Positions 23,477 through 35,450 are shown, counted from the first letter of the stretch. The stretch: DNA of 64,000 nt from Beta vulgaris subsp. vulgaris (GCF_026745355.1 NC_079203.1:36427739-36491738), one strand, 5' to 3'. The notes: generated by a model from the letters alone, not told the origin. Program-made: numbers and translations.

Positions 23477-24214
23477 AAAATCTGAAAAAACAGAACTAAA
23501 AATGTATTTAAAATTAAAATATTAATTACCATTAATCCATTTCTCAAAATATGATTACATAAAAGAAAAAACAAGAAAAACCTCCATAGTTCATAACTTC
23601 ATACTTCATAAGTTCATATTACCTAGTACATAAACGTCCAAAAGTTAACTAACAAAGTGACAAACACATGAAAGGTTTCAACTCTCAATTACATCATCAA
23701 AATATTTTTAGTTCTCAATCTGCATATCTTTGGGTACTTGAAGAAGAAAAAGGAAACGACATGACCACCGTACTGAGACGCGAACCGCAGTGATTTGGGT
23801 CGCGTTCGTTCTGCGATTCAGTACGAATGACTCAGGACGCGATTCGGCCGTATGTCCCGCGTTCCTGGTTTCACTGGTCCCCCCCCCCCCCCCCCGTAAT
23901 TATGAAAAATTGAAAACCCTGTGCCGTGTAATGCAAGAGAAAGAATGATGGTTGTATATTCTATTTTCATGAAGCATCAGATCTACATCTCTTCTAATTG
24001 GCCAATGTTAAATTCATGTCTGGTATGTGTTTACAGTTCTAGATACCGTCATGTTTCGCACACATTAGCTGATGCTGGACTTGCTTGAGTTGACGTGTAT
24101 AATTTATAAATTATAATGCATGATGGATAATTGTGGTTTCTTCCATTGTTTTAGGCGATTAAGATCATTGCACCGTTGCCTTCTATGCTCAAGACAGTGG
24201 AAGAAGCTAGATGA
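7963..24214 (+). CDS. RluA-family RNA pseudouridine synthase (plant PUS5-like), 12 exons recognised
   Basis: Product: a uridine-to-pseudouridine isomerase of RNA. Exons: 7963-8099, 8256-8330, 8644-8734, 9343-9508, 10532-10605, 15365-15449, 17698-17773, 18654-18721, 19875-19944, 20793-20871, 22899-22992, 24155-24214. All introns chosen are GT-AG. The product is about 360 residues. The N-terminus looks S4-like (WVQRIHNGQITIDG). RluA blocks follow: LNKPSGLQVLPGG, VHRLGRGTSG (residues 148-157), LLCAKT, KIYRAL, SGRPHQIRIHL and GDPLY. Where RluA enzymes have the catalytic Asp (HRLD) this protein has Gly (codon 9493-9495). Phases agree at every junction except exon 5 to 6, where a 3n+2-base microexon, another acceptor or a lesion is needed. 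The match to Arabidopsis PUS5 (At3g52260) is from memory and supported by the neighbouring PWR-like gene. The start is the first ATG of the conserved frame; copia lies 125 bp upstream. Confidence 0.85.
9806..10029. mobile_element. Stowaway-like MITE in intron 4
   Basis: Imperfect terminal inverted repeats (cttcctccctttttttaatt at the left, ending attgcaac; gttgcaataatt...gaggatg at the right) lie inside TA dinucleotides, as for Tc1/mariner-derived MITEs. The interior has repeated tctatctctctcctat stretches. It lies in the intron between exons 4 and 5. Confidence 0.6.
10205..10441. mobile_element. Truncated Stowaway-like MITE, inverted relative to 16972-17229
   Basis: The right end reads aatacagagggagta. 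The interior, such as gattcgtctcaatgagtac and tactaatatgtaatgaaag, is the reverse complement of the MITE at 16972-17229. The left terminal repeat is missing, so this is a 5'-truncated copy in intron 4. Confidence 0.6.
12408..12525 (+). repeat. Direct duplication of about 44 bp
   Basis: The stretch aactatcttcttctacaagc, continuing ctactaacaacttaatta, occurs at 12408 and again at 12477, 69 bases apart, nearly identical. I do not see a wider element around it. Confidence 0.7.
13052..13732. mobile_element. Inverted-repeat element carrying a C-rich minisatellite
   Basis: The left end GCTATTTGTCGCCCGTATT and the reverse complement of the right end GCTATTTACCGGCCGTATT match at most positions, suggesting terminal inverted repeats of about 21 bp. 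The target duplication could not be fixed. Between them, 13230-13420 is a C-rich minisatellite of about 50-bp units (accccagccccttcccccca...). Long open frames across the C-rich block on both strands are composition artefacts. Confidence 0.5.
13230..13420 (+). repeat. C-rich minisatellite, about three units of 50 bp
   Basis: Units of the form ccaaccccagccccttcccc, then cacacccagccccact and a cccctcgcag link, recur at about 13250, 13307 and 13358. Almost all the variation is in poly-C length. The strong strand bias (C on plus, G on minus) could favour G-quadruplex or slipped structures, which is inference. Confidence 0.75.
16372..17571 (-). mobile_element. Composite Helitron in intron 6
   Basis: The plus-strand sequence runs A[CTAG...ATAATAGAGA]T, so on the minus strand it opens TCTCTATTATATAAG and ends in CTAG after a short hairpin near atgcacgtgatgcctgcgt. 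A second Helitron-like 3' end (gcgtgcgatgac preceded by atagctttctaa) lies inside near 16753, so this is probably one element inserted in or joined to another. The outer 16460-16720 part is homologous to 50930-51210. The inner part resembles 49430-49670 in reverse complement. Confidence 0.7.
16972..17229. mobile_element. Stowaway-like MITE nested in the intron 6 Helitron
   Basis: Perfect 13-bp terminal repeats CTCCCTCTGTATT / AATACAGAGGGAG are bounded by TA on both sides (16970-16971 and 17230-17231). The 258-bp element has no coding capacity. A truncated inverted copy is at 10205-10441. Confidence 0.85.
19070..19217 (+). mobile_element. tRNA-derived SINE candidate in intron 8
   Basis: The sequence has a Pol III A-box-like tagctcaattggga (19081) and a B-box-like gggatcaaac about 52 bases later, then a body ending in tattattattttaaaa. 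Imperfect flanking repeats atgcctgtggcta (about 19056) and atgtctgtgggcta (about 19220) look like a decayed target duplication. The order and size (about 150 bp) suit a plant SINE. Confidence 0.65.
20178..20194 (+). repeat. Poly-C tract in intron 9
   Basis: A run of about 17 C, followed by gccc and a GC-rich patch with a poly-T run. Homopolymers of this kind are also at about 20971-20983 (G) and 23877-23896 (C). Their exact length is uncertain in any assembly. Confidence 0.7.
21523..22480. mobile_element. hAT-like non-autonomous element, 8-bp TSD ctcctatc
   Basis: The ends CAGGGAAGAAAAA and TTTTTTTTCCCTG are inverted repeats. They are flanked by identical 8-bp sequences ctcctatc at 21515-21522 and 22481-22488, the hAT target-duplication length. 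The left part contains three palindromic ccgttctagaacgg-like units (about 21550, 21600, 21668). The right part is rich in cgaccgcgac and gttaccg. No transposase is encoded. It lies in intron 10 of the pseudouridine synthase gene. Confidence 0.88.
23316..23876. mobile_element. hAT-like non-autonomous element, TSD gtcccccc
   Basis: The start CAGTGATACAAGGAACG and the end CGTTCCTGGTTTCACTG are imperfect inverted repeats. Both flanks carry gtcccccc (23308-23315 and 23877-23884), an 8-bp duplication, though C-runs weaken that evidence. Near both ends is cgcgggaca or its complement. A (TA)n tract sits inside. It lies in intron 11. Confidence 0.78.
23416..23472. repeat. (TA)n microsatellite
   Basis: About 57 bases of alternating T and A inside the hAT-like element of intron 11. 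Confidence 0.9.
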
Positions 24215-25176
24215 GGAAACTGTTACCTAACAATTGATTGAACGGGTGTAGTATACAGTCAAATTTTGTAGTAGATGCAAACATCTTGTATGCTTTTCTA
24301 ATTCTCTAGTCAAGATACCAGTTATGCAATTACCACTGCGTTTGATTGATCAATGATGCATATTATTGGCATTCTACGTGGTCATTAACTCATTACCTTA
24401 TTCTGACATTTTTTATAATAACTTGTTTGCATTATGAGTTATTTGACAAAATCTTAAATCTTTTACGAGATTGGTCTCTTGTGGCTGTATTTGACATTAA
24501 GCAAATAGTTGATTTGAGTGTATTAGTTGTTTTAATTACCTAATTGCATTAGTTTGTAAATAACTTGATGCATTTTGGCATAATTACTTACAATAATGAA
24601 GTTTAATATTAATAATAAACTACTATTTTCTCTCCTAACAATGATGATGTAACCAATGGGTCTAATTTAAGTTCAACGGTGATGGGACAAGTATGTTACC
24701 AGATGTTTCCGAATTCTTGCATATATATATATGACTAGACAACTGCTGAAATCAGAATAACCGATAATCTGAGGTTGACTTATGCGAAACAAAAAAAAAA
24801 AAAAAAGTGAAAGTAGACAAGTGAAGAAGGCCAGAATTTTGTGCTCTCTTAAATTAAACTTGGAACTACTTATGAACAAAAACATCAGACTACTGATCTG
24901 TTGACAGATGGAAGGAGGCCATAAGATTGACTGTAAATTCCTCACCTCCCAAAATTTCCCAGGTTATTTCTCGTATTTTCCATCAAATACAACAAATGCA
25001 AACCCTGCAATATTACAAAGCAATCTAAGGGGACCTAAATTAAATCTTTAAGGTAAAACAAAGGCGACGAATTCAACAATACAAAAACCTAATGTACAAC
25101 TTGTGGCAAACAAAGACGATTTGCCGCCACCCAGGGCCGTCCTTCCTCTATTAAAGACCGGCCCCTGGCGTTCCTA
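24215..25176. other. Convergent intergenic region and 3' UTRs
   Basis: The stop codons of the two conserved genes face each other 962 bp apart. AT-rich sequence with several aataat and attaat motifs must hold both 3' UTRs and poly(A) signals, but I cannot place the cleavage sites. No other gene is seen. Confidence 0.7.
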
Positions 25177-28100
25177 CTACCTCCCTACATCTCCTCCTTG
25201 ACGACTCCAACTTTCCTCCCTAATAATCCCGTTCACTGCACCACTACCACCACCACCACCACCATACTGGTGACTGGCATAATGCAACTTCAGTGCCGCC
25301 ACAGGATCTGAAATCCCGGAGCATGAACCTCCAAGAATGTCTCCTCCCTGTACAACATTCAATGTCCCCTTTCCCTGTTGCTGTAAACTGGACACGGCCT
25401 CAAAACCGTTCCTTTGTACCTCCGGAAATACATCTGGATGCCTTTGCTTCATATCCAGTCTGAATGGCTGCAGACTGTCTTGCCTTAGGACTGTATAATC
25501 TATAACACTACCACAGTTGCTGCTGCTAAATTCCCTTGGTGAGAAGACACAAGCACCATTCATATTGCACTCATTACCATCCACTCCTACTTGCAAGGGC
25601 TGTTGCTCCGACAACTTTGAGTAATTAGTAAAAGCACCCGGATACTTAGCCAGCAGCAAAGCTGAATCTGGCAAAGATGAAAACCCAGTCTGTATTTTAG
25701 TTCCATCCCAAAAACCATAGCTCCTGATTGGAACATTCTCTAGGCCCAGGAAGCTATTGTGGTCATCAGCAAGGCACGTAGAATTAGTTTGTCCTTTTAA
25801 ATCTTGATTAGTAGCCAACTTCATCATGTCAAACTTGCCACATGAAGCTGAATGGTGCCTAGCCTTCTCATCTGAAGATGGTTTGCTCAGAATCTTTCCA
25901 AATAACTTAACATCACCATTTCTACCTGGCTTTTCGGTTTTTGAAGAAAAGCTGGACCCAAGACCACCTTCCCTCTGTTGAAGGAGAGGAAGCTCCGCAA
26001 CTGAATGAGATGCAGTTCGACTACATTTTCTAAGAAAAGAATCTTGAAATGAATGATCAATGCTCTCAGATCCAACAGTGTGAGTGATAACATCATGCAA
26101 CTCTGCCTTAATTGACAAATCTAATGGGAAACCTTTTAAATCACGATGAGGTTCACCTTCATTCATCATAGAGCTACCAGACTGGAGAGGATGCACATTA
26201 TCCCCAGAAGCCGATGGTCTGAACAGCCCATCACCAGGACTCGACAGCTCAATTGGTACAGAAGTTACATGCACTTCTGATTTCCTGTTAGAGATTCCAG
26301 AACCTGCTTCCATGTCCATAGCAACACCTGCAACGTGAGGCATAGCTTCAGCAGCACTTTTACAATTTACTGCATTCATCTTAGACTTGTCATCCTGGAC
26401 AATTAAATGAATTCCAGATCTTTGGGTATCAACCGAGGCCTTAACTAGCACATCAACCACCCCACTACTAACAATAGGACCTGAGACATCTGCCAGATGA
26501 CCATGAGGAAGCAAATCTTCCAGTCCCAAACCTGCATCTTTGTGATCTAACTGTCCTGGACCACAATTATCTTCCGAAATGTTCAAATCAGCAACAGCAG
26601 CTTCAGGCTTGGACACATCTTGGTTAACATGCAGTAGCAGGTCTTCATCTATTCTGGAACCTGATTTATCACTGCAAACAATGGACCCTGTCTCTGCAAT
26701 ACCACCACCATCATCATTGTCACTTCCCTCCCCATTTCCATCAATGCTTGCATGAATTCCTCCGATGCCAGATCCAGTCTGTAAGGTGTCCAGACCAAGA
26801 CACTTGCGTGCCTTACTAAAGAAGACTTTGCACTGATCCCTTGACTTTGTCCTTACAAATCGAGAAATCATCAGAAAGTCCTTACCATGAGATGAGAATG
26901 CCCGTACAAACAAAGACTTCTCATCATCTGTCCAGTCAGCAGGGTCCATCTCTCCACAGCTTTCATCGGAACATGTATCATCATCAACATTCTGCGTGAC
27001 CTCTGGTGTCAAAGGCCTCCTAATGGAACCAATCTTTTGGTGCTTCCAGTCCTGATTACCCTCGACAGGATCAACAGAACTAGTAATACAGGAGCTCATT
27101 GCCTCTGATGATAACGAACCACATATGCCAGCCAATACATCAGCAGCGGCAGTCTCTCTTTCATGCTCAGCACCATAAAAACTACTTGATGCTTCAATGT
27201 TGCCATCTGACTCTCTAGACTTCCGGTTGCTAGATTTTCCTAAAAGCAATTTTGAAGTTTCGAAGTCCTGATCAGCTTGAGCTGCAATAACTGAAGCTGC
27301 ACCCAAAATATCAAGGGAAGCAGCATTCATCTCCCTACTCCATTTCTTCCCAGATGTCACTAGATATGTATTGGAAGATAAAGGCTTTCCTTGCTTTTTC
27401 CCTTCTAGGTTCTTGATTTTCTGGAAGCATTCTGATTTATGATTCTTGTAATAAAACTCGATGCAATCAGCTGTTGTCTTGTGCTCAAGAAATGAAGCAA
27501 TCTTCGGAAAATCCTTCCCATGGGTTGCTAGCTTATCCATGAAAATTTCTTTCTCTTCAATAGTCCATGGATTAATTAAAGCTCTCTCCTTCTCAACTGC
27601 ACAGGGATCTTCAACTAATCCATTACTTGACACAAACCTTGCCATCTTCTCTTTGTCATCCAAGATCATAGGTGGCATCTTCAAACTACTCCTATAAACC
27701 TTGACCTCAGAATCAGAGAGCAGCTTGCCTGTAAAGTTAATGATCTCTGTTGTCGGAACCAGGCTTAAACTTCCAGCTGAAAAGCAATCGAAAGTTCAGA
27801 TAGTCAGTAAACGAAGTTAGTTATTAGAAAGCCAGAATGCACAACAAACCACCTTCTTTAGATATCAAGTTATGACACATAAACAAGATGTTCAGTAAGA
27901 TACATATGAAATTCCAACTCCTAACAACTAAATATACTTCAAATAATTCCCTTACACGACGAAGAAAGCAATAATGCTTCAAAAACAACTGACCTATCCA
28001 GTTTCCAGAAACAAAAAATGGAACCATGGATCAGATAGAGTACATACTATGTTCGACACTTTGACTATCTCAATTCTAAGCAATATAAATTGGGAAAATG

Positions 28101-31100
28101 ACAACCCTAAAGCAAACTAATATCAGCACTCACAAAAACTACAAATTAGCATGACATAACACACATCATCAACAAATACTAGTGGAAACATGTCTGAGTT
28201 GCCCAATGCATAGAAAATGGAGTCCTCTACTTCTGGATACCAGGCAACTCAATTTCCTTGAGCAATCATCTTCCTACCACCATCAGATTCTTTGTAAGAC
28301 TTATGTAGTACATGTAACCAGGGCCAAGGGATAATTCAAACCAATGCCACCAACAGATTAAAGTAGACAAAGAAAGATCCTCACGCCAGAATTATAAAAT
28401 TATTATATACCAGTATCAGATCGATGGGGTGAAAGTGGGGTGAAAGTGTCAAGCTAGCTAATAGACCTGATTAATGGGCAGGGCAGGACAGGCCATTGGG
28501 CATACGGGTAAAGCCAAGTTAAAAAAGACTTCTATTAGACAAGTCAATACAGGACAAGAATTGTAAAGAGAAAAGATGGGGTCAAAAACTATTAATAAAT
28601 GGTTTAGTTTTACATGTGCCTATTTTTCTTCTCTCTTCTAACTCCCCAATCCTTACTCCCCCTATTATCCCGCTATTGATCTAAAACCCAACGACCAGCA
28701 TGGCCCACCCTCTTTTGGCCCATTAATAAGGTGACACGCCATTGACCTGCCTGCCATTGCCTGGCCTAACAAACAGGTCTTACTGGATAACAATTTGTCA
28801 GTCAATGTTTCCTAGCACTTCCTGTGATTTCCTTAAGCAAGAATGTGATCTATCTTCAGACAAAGCTGATCAGCAGGGTCTAAAGAATACTGCGAACTAT
28901 AAATGTGAATAGTGTCTACTGCCTACAGCAACAATAACTTGTCTTATGTCAATAGCCCTTTTCATCTTTCGCTATATAAAAACTGCAGGAAGCAGCAACA
29001 TGTGAAAAATATTGAAATTTCTTTTCTTGAGCTTATGCACATGAAGATTGCAACAACACTATCGATCCAATGTTTCTCTCTTTCACGATCTCCAAAACAG
29101 ATATAAGTTTAGTCAGTTTCTCCCTTGTGCGCAACACCTCACTTATTAGGAAAGAGACCTAATCCATACAAGAAAAACTTGCAGCACAGTGAGCATAGCA
29201 TTCACCACTAGATCCAGTATCTGCCTACAACTTACAGATTCAATCACAGCTCAAATCCTATAGAGAGACGACAAACTATCTACAAAATTTTCTGCTAATC
29301 CTATTTATGTTGTTCCAGCCTCTGTCTTCTAAAGCAAACAACTTTTAACTCAAAAGCCTAATCACAAATGTTCTTTACCTAGTGAAGATCGATAGAAAGC
29401 AAAAGCACAGCAACATTTTAGAAGATTCTCTTTTACCTGGTGAAGCAAAACGTGAACGTATTGAAGATCGATGCTTCTGACTTCCAATTTGCAGTGAGCG
29501 TGAACTTAGATCTAGCTTTTTGTGTGGCTTTGCACGATGAGTTCTTAAAGACAGCAAGCGTAAGTCCTCCTTCCAGAGGTGATGAAAAGCTCTGTATTTT
29601 AATGATAACACTCTCTCTTTAAATCTGAGAAACCGCTTCCTTTTCAGAAACTTCTCTTTTATCGTGGAATCAGCTGGCAAACAAGATCCTCTATTAGCTT
29701 CCACCGAATAATCACTATGAGGCAACAACTTACGCAGCGCTTCAGCAGCCCTGTCAGCAGATTCCTTATTAGAACCTAGTATTGCATCATATCTATTGTC
29801 CTCCATATTATCACAGATGACAGGCTGTTCAATCCCAAGTGCAATACTGTTATCATCTTGGTCCAAAATTCTATCATGGCCTTGACAAGATGTACCAACA
29901 TCTGCCTCATCCACACACGAAGCCGGTTCAATTTTGCTTTTAGTAAATTCAAGAAACCCAGTCTCCGCAGACGAATTTTTGCACACCTCAAGGGAGACTG
30001 ATTTTTGAAGAGGAGATTCCACAAATTTTGACGTGGCAGTTCCAGGACTATCAATATCTTCATCCTTGCTTTCTGCTTGAAGTCCTCTGTCATCATCACA
30101 AGGAGGTCTGTCTTCCATAATATCTCCATTCAAGACCACTTCCAAAGGTTCTGGTCGAGGAAAGACATTTACGACATCTCTTGGTCCATCTTTATAATCC
30201 ACGGGCCTTGAATTGGAAGAGGCAGGAGCCGCAGGACAATCAAGGGTTTGAACAGTATCAGACTTCAACGACGTCAGTTCATTTTCAAGTGAATCAATTT
30301 CAGTTTCAGTCAACTCTAATGTCTTTGAGATATCACCTTTCCACAACAGCAGTTTGTTCGAAGCCGAGGATCTCATAAAACCAGAATCATGCGAGCATTG
30401 ATCATCTACCTGTAGCAGTTCACTGAGCAAGGAACCCAAGTTGGTGATTGAGTTCAGTTCCAATTTTTCCAAAGTAAAATGTGATGCTTCAGGCTGACTC
30501 TGAGGCTCAGGCTCAGGCTCAGGCACAGGCATTGATGATACACTGAAGTTACTAGCATCACCATCAGCATCAATTGCTTTCCCATATGTCTTCTCTTCCA
30601 GTCCTGTTACATGATAAAATAATGAGAAGGCATGCAGACATAACGTAATGACCTAGGTACAGCTTCAATAAAGTTAATAAAAAACGAGCCTAAGATTACC
30701 TAGCCAAGAATGAACTCAACCGAACTTAAAATAAATATAAAATCTTCATGTTGCCTCAACTAGAGTCAAACTAGCCTCATGCACGCGATGCGTGCGACGA
30801 CAAATTAACATTATTACTGACATTAAAAAGCACTAGAGGCACTAATATTAATTTATTGTAGTTCAATTTGATTTTTCACAACTTTTTTTTCAATGTGTGA
30901 TAAACGAAAATGATATACATTAATATTATTGGATAATTAATGCTAATCTCTTTAATATGTGTAATTTATTGCGTAACATTATATTGAGAAAATAGATGAT
31001 ATAAGCCTATTTCTTTAATATATTTGAACTACAAACATATTTTTAAATAATATATCTAATAATCATGACATATTTCTACATAAAAATAGGATTATCCTAA

Positions 31101-34100
31101 CTGACATAAGTGACTACTATGAACCTTTTGAATAAATAAAATAATAGATCATCCTAATCGACACATACGACAATTATAAAAGCCAACAAATAAAAAGATG
31201 AGACTATCCTCTTATTTTATATTTATGGATTGTTGATGTATGTTTTTTGAAATTGTAATTGCAATTGAAAGTTTAGGTAGAAAGAAATTATGCAAGTTCT
31301 TACTTTGTAATTGTTTGGGATTGCTTTAGTTATATCAGTTTAATTTTCAATTGAAAATTCCTCTTTATAAGCATATTTTGTTGGGAAAGGTTTTATGCAT
31401 ACATTACATCTTACTAAGTTTCTTTATTATACATAATGGTAGATCAAGAAGGAATTGAATATATTACAATAAGCATTTTTTTGATAAGTGAAGGGCATAA
31501 AAGTAATTTTTATGGGAACATCATAGCTCTATCCTTGGCTTCAATAATAGAGATAAATCAGCACAAAGATCATCAATAGATTCCAAACCCTTACTCATGT
31601 TCACAAGAAATTATTGCACTTGAGACCCTTGAGGAAAAGAATAACATATCAGTAATGATTGTAATTGTGATTGTGGTACAGATCACAGTGTCACAAAAGC
31701 GGCATCTCACGAAATGAAAAACTAAGGCCCCATTCTTTTGGGCTCGGAGAAAGAGAAACTAAACTAAAATGAACTGAAATGAATTGAAGTGGAAAAAGTT
31801 GAACATGAGAGAGTGACTACGAGAAAGTGAACTGACCTAAAGTAGCTAGAGATGCGTGGAATTAATAAGTAGAGGAGATATTATCATCACTCATAGTTCA
31901 AAGATTTAACATAATCAACCCAAAAAAATTTAACCAAAACTTTCAAATACTTTGCTCTTTCAGAAGGGGGGGGGGGGTAGATATTACAAAATTGCATGCA
32001 CTAGAAAGATGTCAAATTCTGCATGTGTAACTCAAGGGATATTAGCTCTTCAAACAGATGATGATGGTGACATAATGACATTAACAAACAACACGGTCTG
32101 ATTCCAGAAATTTTACAAAACAATCTCATGTGACAAAAAGCCTTTGCACAAGAAATAGCTCGTTATACGTAACCAGATATAAGTTATCAACAACTTTATT
32201 ACCACACCCTCAATGTACCTAACTCAGTGAAACTTATGTCAAGGCTAGCTGATCCGTGCCTGGCTGTAAGCCATATATAATCCACAAAAACGTACTCGTT
32301 TGGACGACAAGCCAATAACCATCGCTAAAAAATAATATCCAAAGAAACATCTACGCTAAAATTTGCCCAAGTTTAAAAGTCCTCTTAAGTTTCCAAAAGT
32401 GTGTGTTCAGTATTAGTAGTTGTGAAGCCTGATTTGTCGATAAGCATCTATGTTATGTCAAAGCTTCGTGAAGTAGACTGACTTTAAAACAGCTGAAATC
32501 TTCATTCAAACCTTTCAAAATTGCAACATACTTGAGCCTTGGACAGCAAAGGAGTTAGAGAGAAATAGAGGGCACCATTATATATAAGATCCAAAAGCAC
32601 TTGTATGGATCAGAAAATGAGAACAGTGTATGTAACAACAGGGGGGAAATAATTTGGTTTAGAACACTGAGCAATTCAGAGTCTATATTGAGGGGAATAG
32701 AACAAGCCACAAAGATAGAATTACTCGATAACCAGCTCATACTAGATTTAAAAGCGAAAATGCATACTCAGATGAACAAAATCACTCATCCACCAAGAGA
32801 ACTAAAGTTTGAAGTGTGTACAATGAAGAAAAGATCAAGTAAGAATCACCTCTACACCTACAAAAGCATCACATCCCAAAGCAGCATACAACTCAAAACA
32901 AATGAAGGAAAGCACCACTAACATCCCTCCTACTACACCAATCACTACCACCAGCACACACAGGTTGATTAATTCAACTACAAGCAAATGAAGGGATATA
33001 TAATGATAGAAACCTCAGATAAACCACACTAGAAATACATGTCAAATCTGATTCTAGATTGTAGCTCCACTTAGAAGTGTATGTTCATGTGAAATCAGAA
33101 TCACCTTGTGAAAATGCAACAAAAGAGAAGGGTAAAATAAATACCTGGTGAGGAACTGCAGGCAAAAGATGATGGTGTCGCAGGTGACGAACAATCAGAG
33201 AAACCCATAACCTTGGGACTCTTGTCAGCCATATTTGACGCAAGTGAATGTGAGGGTTCCACATTACCAAGTGAAGTTGCATTTCCAGCCTTGTTTACAT
33301 TGTCTTCTGGGCCAACTTTCTTTTTCTCATACTTTGCCAGCCCCTCCCCCCATCCAAGCCGTGGCTTCTTCCTTGAAGATGTATCTTCCAGAGGAGCAGC
33401 TGAGGGCGTGCAAGCAACAGCATCCCCAGAAGGGGATCGAACGGGGGTAACATTCTTTGGGGGCAAATCAACCTTGACATCACTAGACTCTCCTCCCATA
33501 CTCTTGGAGCTACTTGAATGACTAAAACCAGAACCCCTCGATGTCAGGCTTCCCGAACGAGACCACTTAAGAGGCTTCCAATCAACGGATCCCAGCAAGT
33601 TCTCTTTATCACCTCTCTGGCCCATGCCAGACCCATTAGCATCACTCATTTTATCAGTCTGGTCCTTTGTATGAACCTGATCGCAAGTATCAGAATGCGG
33701 ATGAGAAGCACGCATAGGTGAATCAACTGATCTCTGATCATTAATAATATGAGGCCTGACTACTCCATTAGACGGAGCGCTATGATGGTGGTTGGCTTCC
33801 CAAGAATGACTTCTCCAATCTTTCTGGCCAAAATGGGAACGATTTTCCCTATAACCTCTACTGTATCTTCCATCACCCCGCACACCAGATGGTCTAAACA
33901 CATCATCATCTAAAAAACGATCACTCGAACGAGGGGTCGAATACCCATGATCCTCCGAGTACATATGCCACCCACCCTGCTTACCATGACCTTCAGGATG
34001 ACAAATTCAAGAAAAACCACAAGTATCAATCAACCTACTCAAACTCGTTTCGAATAAACTCCACTAGCTGAATTTTTAAAAGAAAAAGGGAAAAGAAGAT

Positions 34101-34993
34101 TAGAGCCTAGACAAACAATCAGATCCTCACCCAACCATTACTCGAATCGACAGTTTCACCCCCAACAATCAGTCTATACTGTACAACCCAGAGTTAACGA
34201 CATTAAAACAACCCTAGCAGAGCTACTACCATCTCACAAAAGAGTACCAGGTGAATCTAAACAAACCCTAGCAAATTCTACAAGCACAAAAACGTAAAAG
34301 CACCGTCTCACCTACACCTCATAAACCTAGAACCACCCAAGAAACCAAAAACTTAAACACCCTAATGAACCCTAAAGAAAGCTTATAAAACCCACCTAAC
34401 ACCTAAATCCTCAAAACAACAAAAACAAACTCCTTCAACATCCTATCAAACCCAACTCAAAAACCCAGCAAATTAAAAAAACCCCATTTCCATTTTCCAC
34501 CAACACAAAAACACATCAACACCAAAAATCCTGAAACTTCAAAAATTATAAAAACAAAACCATCAACCCACCTAAGCAATCATTAAAATAATCATAAAAC
34601 CGCCCAAACCCACCTCTCAAAACCTAAAAACCAATACATCCCACGTTGACCTAGGTTTGCCGACAACAAACAACACAACCAAAAAAAGAAAACCCTAGAT
34701 TTAAAAATCCTCAATTAATTTCCACAAACAAAAAAAACAACAAAGAATAGAGAGAAAACAAAATTAAAAAAAAACTAACCAGGTGGTCGACGAAACTCTG
34801 AAGACGGAAAACCCCAACGAGGCGAATACTCATTGTTGTTGTTGTTGTTGTTGGTGTTGCGGGATCCGGCATAAGAGGAAGAAGAAGAAGAATCTCTCCA
34901 TCTAGAAGAAGGTGGCCCACTTCCAAATTCGTGGCCGTGATTCCTTTCCCTAAACAACTCCTTCCGATCCCAAGGCAATGGCTCCGGCGGCAT
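25177..34993 (-). CDS. PWR: SANT-domain protein, POWERDRESS-like, 4 coding exons
   Basis: Arabidopsis PWR is a nuclear two-SANT protein that works with histone deacetylase HDA9; that role is family knowledge. Coding exons in transcript order: 34993-34780, 33990-33145, 30603-29437, 27776-25177. All three introns are GT-AG and phase 1, and the total of 4827 bases gives 1608 residues plus stop with no lesion. The start is the ATG at 34993, giving MPPEPLPWDRKEL, which matches the PWR N-terminus. SANT 1 is at about residues 811-856 (NPWTIEEKEIFMDKL...HGKDF), SANT 2 at about 1023-1066 (ADWTDDEKSLFVRAF...HGKDF). The N-terminal third is Ser/Arg/Gly-rich with Asn7 and Ser6 runs, and the far C-terminus has a Gly7-type run. 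The tail-to-tail pseudouridine synthase neighbour matches the Arabidopsis arrangement. Confidence 0.93.
27777..29436 (-). other. Intron 3 of the PWR-like gene
   Basis: A 1.66-kb phase-1 intron with donor GTAAAAG and acceptor TTTTCAG. I see no transposon termini or extra exon in it. Confidence 0.7.
30604..33144 (-). other. Intron 2 of the PWR-like gene
   Basis: A 2.54-kb phase-1 intron (donor GTATTTA, acceptor TGTAACAG). It contains the Helitron at 30771-31553 close to the acceptor and a poly-G run near 31966-31977. The remaining sequence has no recognised gene. Confidence 0.75.
30771..31553 (-). mobile_element. Non-autonomous Helitron in PWR-like intron 2
   Basis: The plus strand reads A[CTAG...TAATAGAGA]T. 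In element orientation it begins TCTCTATTATTGAAG and ends GCACGCATCGCGTGC (a 15-base hairpin), then ATGAGGCTAG. The A and T flanks (30770 and 31554) are correct for Helitron insertion. It is 783 bp with no coding capacity, and its 5' end lies about 170 bp from the exon 3 acceptor. Confidence 0.87.
33991..34779 (-). other. Intron 1 of the PWR-like gene
   Basis: A 789-bp phase-1 intron with donor GTTAG and acceptor TCCTGAAG. It is very A/C-rich on the plus strand (T/G-rich in the transcript). No further feature is seen. Confidence 0.75.
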
Positions 34994-35450
34994 CAATTTT
35001 CTCTCTCCTCTTCTTCTATTAATAATAATCGCATCACAAAATACAATACCAAATAAAACTCTTCGTTCAAATCTGGGGAATACCCTTTACAAATTAAGAT
35101 AAAATAGAGAAAACCCAGGTGTTAATTTTGCCAAAAGAAAAAAAAGGTGGGAAATTTGTAGGTGGATCTTAAGAAAAAGAAGAAGAGGGGGCAACAATGG
35201 AGTTTGTTGTTGTGGGTTTATTTATTTTGATTTTCTCTCTCCTAAAATCTTAGGAGTTCTGGTTTGTGTGGGAAAAGAAGAAGAAGATTGGGTTTTTGTG
35301 GGAAAATCTTGGATTGCTGAGGAAATGGGGTTCAGGGGGGAAAGAGAAGAGTGCTGAGAGAAGAGAGAGAAGATAAGAAAAAGAAAAGAGGAGAGAGAAA
35401 AAAAAGTGTATTCAAGAGAAGACTACTTGAGAAGAGAGAGATTGGTACCG
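34994..35450 (-). promoter_or_regulatory. PWR: 5' UTR and promoter-proximal region of the PWR-like gene
   Basis: Upstream of the ATG the transcript strand is pyrimidine-rich, with long CT tracts at 35330-35440 (seen as gagagagaag on the plus strand). This is common in plant 5' UTRs and core promoters. No TATA box could be assigned. Confidence 0.5.

Noticed and set aside
32601..32921. 106-codon plus-strand frame in PWR-like intron 2
   Set aside because: No homology or codon pattern; antisense to an intron of a well-defined gene.
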